DNA from: Microbacterium esteraromaticum
Lineage (GTDB): Bacteria > Actinomycetota > Actinomycetes > Actinomycetales > Microbacteriaceae
Length of the DNA stretch: 64,000 nt
NCBI RefSeq assembly: GCF_014084045.1
Contig: NZ_CP043732.1
Location: 1,984,001 to 2,048,000 of the forward strand
Direction: 5' to 3'
Shown piece by piece: positions 59,777 to 64,000 of this stretch. The notes under the pieces are model-generated. The model ran no database searches. It was not told the origin of the DNA and saw nothing but the letters and a program-made list of their open reading frames with translations. Position numbers and translations under genes: made by a program. Position 1 is the stretch's first letter. Each line of letters begins with the position of its first letter.

Positions 59777-60590
59777 CCTCGAGCGGGACTTCTGCCGCCG
59801 GGTCGTCGACGACCGATGCGCTGGCGGCGTCGGCCTCGTATGCATCGCCGGCGCCCGAGGTCATGTCGCCCTCCAGCAGGTCTGCCGGCTCCGGCACGTC
59901 GGCCGGAGGCGCGGCCGCCGGGGCCGCTGCAGCCGTCTCTACCCCGGCGCCGACGGCATCCGCGGACTGGTCCGCGACCCCTTCGGCGACGGCGACCGCG
60001 TCGACTCCTCCGGGTGCCGCATCCAGCGCCTCCGACGCATCGGGCGTCGCTTCCTCGTCCGCCGCGTCGTCGGGCAGGGTGCCTGTCTGGTTGAAGCTGC
60101 CTTCGTTCGTCTCGTTGCCGATCGACACATCACCCATCGAGATATCGGTCTCGGAGTCGACGACCTGCACGTCGTCGCCGGCTGCGATGGAGTCATCGCC
60201 GGATGCGACCACGGCGTCCTGGTCGAACAGCTGCGTGACGTCGCCGCCCTCGGTCCAGATGTTCTGGTTGACCGACTGATCGACCACCGTCGAGCGGGCA
60301 TCGACCGTGGTGCTGAAGTGCTGCACCATCCGCACGATCTCCTGCACGGGGTCGTGGTCGTGCCCGTGCGGCGGCGGAGGCGGCGGGCCCCCGTGCTGCA
60401 CGACGTCGGGGCGATCGATGATGATCGGCCTCACGACGTCCACGTCGGCGCGGCACACGTCCTGCAGGCCCTTGCTCGCCAGCGTCGCCTGCGGTGCCGC
60501 CGCGAACTCCTCTGCGGCGTCGGGATCTCTCAAGAGACTCAGGATGAACGCGATGAGCGCATCCGCCAGGGTCTCGACCGGTGAAGCCAT
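59769..60590 (-). CDS. IniB-like protein with classical IniB N-terminus
   Basis: A 273-residue protein. The first 55 residues (ETLADALIAFILSLLRDPDA, then AEEFAAAPQATLASKGL and DVVRPIIIDRP) match the N-terminal IniB domain. The middle has a His/Pro patch (GGPPPPPPHGHDHDP) and shares with the protein at 54233 the modules VDARSTVVDQSVNQNI and VVASGDDSIAAGDDVQVVDS followed by TDISMGDVSIGN. The tail is Ala/Asp/Glu-rich and disordered. AAGGGGG lies about 6 nt before the ATG. It is divergently oriented to iniA/C and precedes the membrane-protein gene. It may be the regulated IniB that joins the other modules. Confidence 0.8.
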   Translation of the reverse strand: MASPVETLADALIAFILSLLRDPDAAEEFAAAPQATLASKGLQDVCRADVDVVRPIIIDRPDVVQHGGPPPPPPHGHDHDPVQEIVRMVQHFSTTVDARSTVVDQSVNQNIWTEGGDVTQLFDQDAVVASGDDSIAAGDDVQVVDSETDISMGDVSIGNETNEGSFNQTGTLPDDAADEEATPDASEALDAAPGGVDAVAVAEGVADQSADAVGAGVETAAAAPAAAPPADVPEPADLLEGDMTSGAGDAYEADAASASVVDDPAAEVPLEDD

Positions 60591-60666
60591 CTGCAGCCCC
60601 CTTCACAAATCTGCATTCGTTCGACCGGGCCCCTCAGCACCGACGCGAACCTCTACTCGGATGGTA

Positions 60667-60706
60667 GGCGGGCCCTCCGCCCGCCGGCATCGGGGCTAGC
60701 CCCGAT
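60667..60706. terminator. Two adjacent hairpins after the regulator gene
   Basis: GGCGGGC (60667-60673) pairs with GCCCGCC (60679-60685), and ATCGGGGCTAGCCCCGAT (60689-60706) is a perfect 18-bp palindrome. They lie 15 bp downstream of the regulator stop at 60721 (minus strand) and upstream of the second iniB-like gene. They may isolate that gene from read-through. TACCAT on the minus strand at about 60660-60665 is a candidate -10. Confidence 0.65.
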
Positions 60707-60720
60707 ACCCGCGAAGAACA

Positions 60721-63270
60721 TCACGGGGGTTGGTCACCCATCGCTCCTTCGCCCAGCAGCATCCTGAGCCTGGCGATCAGCTCCGATCGCGAGGCGGCGC
60801 CCAGCCTGCGACGGATGTGCGCGATGTGGTGCTCGGCGGTGCGCGGCGAGATGAAGATCGTCTCGCCGATCTCGGCGTAGGTCTTGCCCAGCACCACGAG
60901 CCGGGCGACCTCGAGCTCACGATCGCTGAGCACCTCCTGCGGAGCCGATTGGGTCTGCGCCGGGGCATCGTCATCGGTCGCCGGAGCAGGCCGGCGAAGA
61001 CCGTCGTTCGGATGCAGCTCCCTGGCGCAGGCGAGAAGCTGGGCCGCGACCCGGCGGTCGCAGGCGCGTGCGGCACCGTGCCCGGCCAGGCGCGCCGCGT
61101 CCCACATCAGTCCGACGCCCGCCAGCTGCTGCGCCGCGCTGATCACGGCATCCGGATCGACCGTTCCGGCCAGGACATCGGTCCATACCCTGCCCGCCCG
61201 CGCCATCGCCGCCGCCACGCGACTGCGCGAGGCCTGCTTCACGAGCGCCCTGGCATGGGGCGCGAGACGCTCAGGGCTGCTGAGCAGGATGCCCTGCTGA
61301 ATCCCCGCCCAGTGCACGTGCGCCGCCCACAGCGGCGGGTCGCCGAGCGCCTCGACGATCTCGAAGCCGTGAGCGAGATGCGTGTCGACGCGGGCCGTGT
61401 CGCCGAGACGGGCGGCCGCGCTCACCAGCTCGCCGAGCGGGTGCAGCAGATAGAGATCGATATCGGCGCGCAGCAGCCACACCCGGGCTTCGCGCCACGC
61501 CGCCTCCAGCCCGGATGCGTCGTCGTAGCGCCGCGCGATGGCCACGCGCACGGCGTGCATCAGCAGCGCGTCCCGAGCGCATACCGGCCCGGCGGTCGCC
61601 GTCTCGGAGCGCTCCAGCAGGTCGCGCGCTTCGGATGGCTGGGCACGCTGCACCGCGACCCACGCGCTCCACAGCAGCAGGCGCCGCCGGGCCCACGCTC
61701 CGCCGTGGTCGTGCGCGATCGCCTCCTCGAGCACCGCGTGCGCGGTCGCGGGTCTGCCGAGGCTGAGGGCGACGACGGCGGCGATCACTGCCGGCAGTTC
61801 GCACAGCGCCTCGCTGCTGTGGGCCTGGGTGTACATCTCCGCCGATCGGACGAGCCCCGGCAGCACGGCGTCGTCGGCGTCGGCCTCGATCGATGCGAGC
61901 ATGCCCGATGTGAGCAGCTCCATCGACACGCTGAGAGTCGACGGGAACTCCGCGGTGCTCCGTTCGCGGTCCGGCTCTGGTGCAGAGCCCACACCGAGCG
62001 CAGCGGTCACTGCACCGGCTGCGGCTGCGGCATCCCGAGGCGGCACCAGCTGGAACACCGCGTGCGCGCGATCCATCATCGCGCGGGCCGACCACAGGGC
62101 GGCCGACACGGGCGCCAGTGCGTCCCGCTGCGCCCGTGATGCCGGGCCGAGGGCGGTCTCGACGATGCGCGACGCGTGCTCCAGGTCGCCGATCATCCAA
62201 GCCGCGCGAGCGCGCCGTGCCGCGAGTGCATCTTCATCGGCCCCGCTCGCGATGGCGCTGTCGTACAGCTCCAGCGCGCGTCGTGGCGATGCGGTCAGCA
62301 GGCGGTCGGCGGTCTCGGTGATCGAGTCCGCGAGACGGGCACTGCGGATGGGCCTGATGTCGTCGCGCTGCGCGACGTGCTCGGGGAACCGGGTCGAGAG
62401 CTCGATCAGACGCTGGGTCGATATCGTGCCGCAGACGACCGATCGCACCAGCGGCGAAGCTCCGCCGTTGGCCAGAAGCAGCCCCTCCGCATGACCGCGT
62501 GCGATCAGGGTCTCGACGTCCGCCTGTCCCGCACGTCGGTCGTCGGTCGCCGCGGAAACCCCTTCGTCGACGAGGCACACCTCCTCGACGAGCTCACGCA
62601 GAGCGGTCGGCACCGTGCTGAGGCGGTGCGCGATCAGCTCGCCGAGCGCCTCGTCGAGCTCGTCGTGATCACCGTCGTGGCCGCAGTCACGGGCGTCGTG
62701 ATGCTGCAGCGCCGCGGCGACGAGCCAGGCCACTCCGCAGGTGCGCTCGAGGATGTGATCGATGCACGCGTCGAGCATGATCCTCTCGTGCATCGCGAGG
62801 TGATCGAGGATGTCGGAGCGCGAGACGTGGCCGAGAACGACGGCAGGTGCATCCTGCTCCAGCCTCGTCGTGATCGCCCGTGCCGCGCTGGACGCGGGCC
62901 ACGGCCTGCTCGCGACGATCAGCGAGGCGGTGGGATCGTCCGCCCGCAGCGCGATGAGCCTCAGCTGTTCATCGGAGAGCAGATGCAGATCGTCGACGAG
63001 CAGCACGTGCTCTGCCGGCAGCGGGTCGTCATCGACGTCGTGCAGCAGGCGCACCACGCGCGACTGCCGGTGGAGCAGGTCACGCAGCCGCTGCAGGACG
63101 GTCGACTTGCCGGAACCGGCGGTGCCGATCAGTGCGGCGCGCGCGATGCCGGATCCGATGCCTTCGACGAGAGGGCGCAGCTGCCGATCCCACGCCAAGG
63201 GGAAGGGAGCGGAGGCGCCGTCGAACTCGAGTTCGTCGAGTGCGGTGAGCGCGGAGGATGAGTGTGACAT
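60721..63270 (-). CDS. Large ATPase-type LuxR-family regulator, IniR/MalT-like
   Basis: An 849-residue transcription regulator. It has an N-terminal P-loop ATPase domain (GTAGSGKST, 49-57; Walker B HVLLVDDLHLL near 88-98), a long helical middle of about 550 residues resembling TPR-type repeats, and a C-terminal LuxR helix-turn-helix (LSDRELEVARLVVLGKTYAE, then SPRTAEHHIAHIRRRLG). Length and architecture match mycobacterial IniR (about 830 residues), reported to respond to free trehalose and to control iniBAC. Here it lies on the same strand as the second iniB-like gene and opposite to iniA/iniC. Trehalose sensing is not shown. It follows the Pro-rich protein gene by 21 bp. Confidence 0.85.
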   Translation of the reverse strand: MSHSSSALTALDELEFDGASAPFPLAWDRQLRPLVEGIGSGIARAALIGTAGSGKSTVLQRLRDLLHRQSRVVRLLHDVDDDPLPAEHVLLVDDLHLLSDEQLRLIALRADDPTASLIVASRPWPASSAARAITTRLEQDAPAVVLGHVSRSDILDHLAMHERIMLDACIDHILERTCGVAWLVAAALQHHDARDCGHDGDHDELDEALGELIAHRLSTVPTALRELVEEVCLVDEGVSAATDDRRAGQADVETLIARGHAEGLLLANGGASPLVRSVVCGTISTQRLIELSTRFPEHVAQRDDIRPIRSARLADSITETADRLLTASPRRALELYDSAIASGADEDALAARRARAAWMIGDLEHASRIVETALGPASRAQRDALAPVSAALWSARAMMDRAHAVFQLVPPRDAAAAAGAVTAALGVGSAPEPDRERSTAEFPSTLSVSMELLTSGMLASIEADADDAVLPGLVRSAEMYTQAHSSEALCELPAVIAAVVALSLGRPATAHAVLEEAIAHDHGGAWARRRLLLWSAWVAVQRAQPSEARDLLERSETATAGPVCARDALLMHAVRVAIARRYDDASGLEAAWREARVWLLRADIDLYLLHPLGELVSAAARLGDTARVDTHLAHGFEIVEALGDPPLWAAHVHWAGIQQGILLSSPERLAPHARALVKQASRSRVAAAMARAGRVWTDVLAGTVDPDAVISAAQQLAGVGLMWDAARLAGHGAARACDRRVAAQLLACARELHPNDGLRRPAPATDDDAPAQTQSAPQEVLSDRELEVARLVVLGKTYAEIGETIFISPRTAEHHIAHIRRRLGAASRSELIARLRMLLGEGAMGDQPP

Positions 63271-63291
63271 GGCGTCGGGGGCCGCCTTTCG

Positions 63292-64000
63292 TCATGATGC
63301 CGTCGCTTCCGTGGACGACGGGGCTGCGGGTGCGGGGGGTGCGGGTTCCGGCGGATCCGGTGTGGGTTCGGTGGCGGACGGGGGAGTGGTCGGCTGCGGC
63401 TCGGGGGAGGGCTCCGGACCCGAGGCGGGTTCGGTGGTCGGCGCAGTCGTGGGCTCGGGGGTCGGCTCCTGCGTGGGATCGGGAGTGGGGTCTGGCTCCG
63501 GGATGGGTGTCGGGTCCGGCGTCGGATCGGGGGTCGGCTCGGGACCCTGGTCCGCGGGTGCGGGGTCGGTCGGCGCATCCGCAGCGCGCACCGGCGGGGC
63601 GGACGGGCCGGCATCCGGAGTCGTCGTCGCAGAGCCGCTCGCCTCCGCCGTGTCCGAGTCGGGGGCGGCGATCGCGGGGCCGCCCCCGCGCGAGGTGCGC
63701 GGCGGCGCATCCTCGCCGCTGCGCGCACCGGGTGCATCCGGCTGAGCTGCCTGCTGTCTGTCCGGCTGCGGGGCGAGGGCCCCGCTGCTGTATCCGTCCG
63801 CGCGGCGGACGAGGCTCAGCTCGGCGGCACCCGAGGCATCGTCGTGGCTCGCGCCCTCCGCGGCATCGGAGCCGCCCAGCGGCGTCGCCGAGCTGAACAC
63901 GACGCCGGCTGCGATCACCACCGCTGCCGCCGCCAGCGTGGCGGCGACGCCGTACGGGATGCGCAGGTGCCACCGCCGTGCCGGTCGGGTCGTCCTCTGC
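63292..64000 (-). CDS. Pro-rich single-pass membrane protein (partial, cut by window edge)
   Basis: The visible part, from the edge, reads RTTRPARRWHLRIPYGVAAT, then a hydrophobic segment (LAAAAVVIAAGVVFSSATP) and a 190-residue extracytoplasmic tail with an acidic, low-complexity Pro/Thr/Glu stretch (TPDPTPDPTPIPEPDPTPDP). A GTG at 63921 is possible as start, but the frame is open past the window end and the basic segment before the helix argues that the gene begins outside. It precedes the regulator by 21 bp in the same direction. The Pro-rich tail would reach across the cell wall. Unknown function; an anti-sigma-like or sensor role is possible. Confidence 0.6.
   Translation of the reverse strand, partial: QRTTRPARRWHLRIPYGVAATLAAAAVVIAAGVVFSSATPLGGSDAAEGASHDDASGAAELSLVRRADGYSSGALAPQPDRQQAAQPDAPGARSGEDAPPRTSRGGGPAIAAPDSDTAEASGSATTTPDAGPSAPPVRAADAPTDPAPADQGPEPTPDPTPDPTPIPEPDPTPDPTQEPTPEPTTAPTTEPASGPEPSPEPQPTTPPSATEPTPDPPEPAPPAPAAPSSTEATAS

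Overview
The window is very GC-rich and gene-dense. It has many GTG starts, frequent 4-bp stop/start overlaps and TANNNT boxes 6-7 nt upstream of start codons. These features, together with a conserved tsaE-tsaB-rimI-tsaD block and a CIRCE-controlled groES without groEL, point to a high-GC actinobacterium, most likely of the family Microbacteriaceae (for example Microbacterium). This assignment rests on reading protein and DNA patterns; no database search was run.

Positions 1-39980 form a large cell-surface polysaccharide region. The left part (1-24525) holds a BY-kinase/co-polymerase (Wzc type), about a dozen glycosyltransferases in both orientations, a GT11-like transferase, an ABC exporter, a Tat-exported small protein, a nucleotidyltransferase/PqqD/MauE-thioredoxin cassette, a long initiating sugar-phosphate transferase, signal peptidase I, a Wzb-type phosphatase and galE. 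The right part (24570-39980) begins with two further Wzc-type kinases and an unknown membrane-anchored protein. A tight operon follows: PglF-like dehydratase, PglE-like aminotransferase, ATP-grasp ligase, epimerase, PglC-like initiating transferase, glycosyltransferase, Wzy polymerase and Wzx flippase. A convergent VanZ-like gene and a second Wzb-type phosphatase close the region. Three kinases, two phosphatases and two initiating transferases suggest at least two separately assembled glycans.

Positions 40056-54008 are mostly housekeeping: coaA, an LCP-family transferase, glmS (supplying UDP-GlcNAc precursors), an AbiEi/DUF559-like protein flanked by repeats, acpS-alr-tsaE, tsaB-rimI-tsaD, three membrane proteins of unknown function (two are tandem paralogues), a THUMP-like methyltransferase and groES with two CIRCE operators.

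Positions 54233-64000 carry a locus resembling the mycobacterial iniBAC/iniR system. It has an Asn/Asp- and Gly-rich IniB-like protein, a small acidic protein and two dynamin-like GTPases (IniA- and IniC-like) on the plus strand. On the minus strand are a four-helix membrane protein, a second IniB-like protein with the classical IniB N-terminus, a large ATPase-LuxR regulator of the IniR type and a Pro-rich membrane protein cut by the window edge. It is the most interesting system here: an envelope-stress dynamin module with two IniB-type proteins in a probable non-mycolate actinobacterium.

No tRNA, rRNA, CRISPR array or intact insertion sequence was seen. No gene-free stretch exceeds 300 bases; the longest is 45060-45342, which contains one copy of a repeat.
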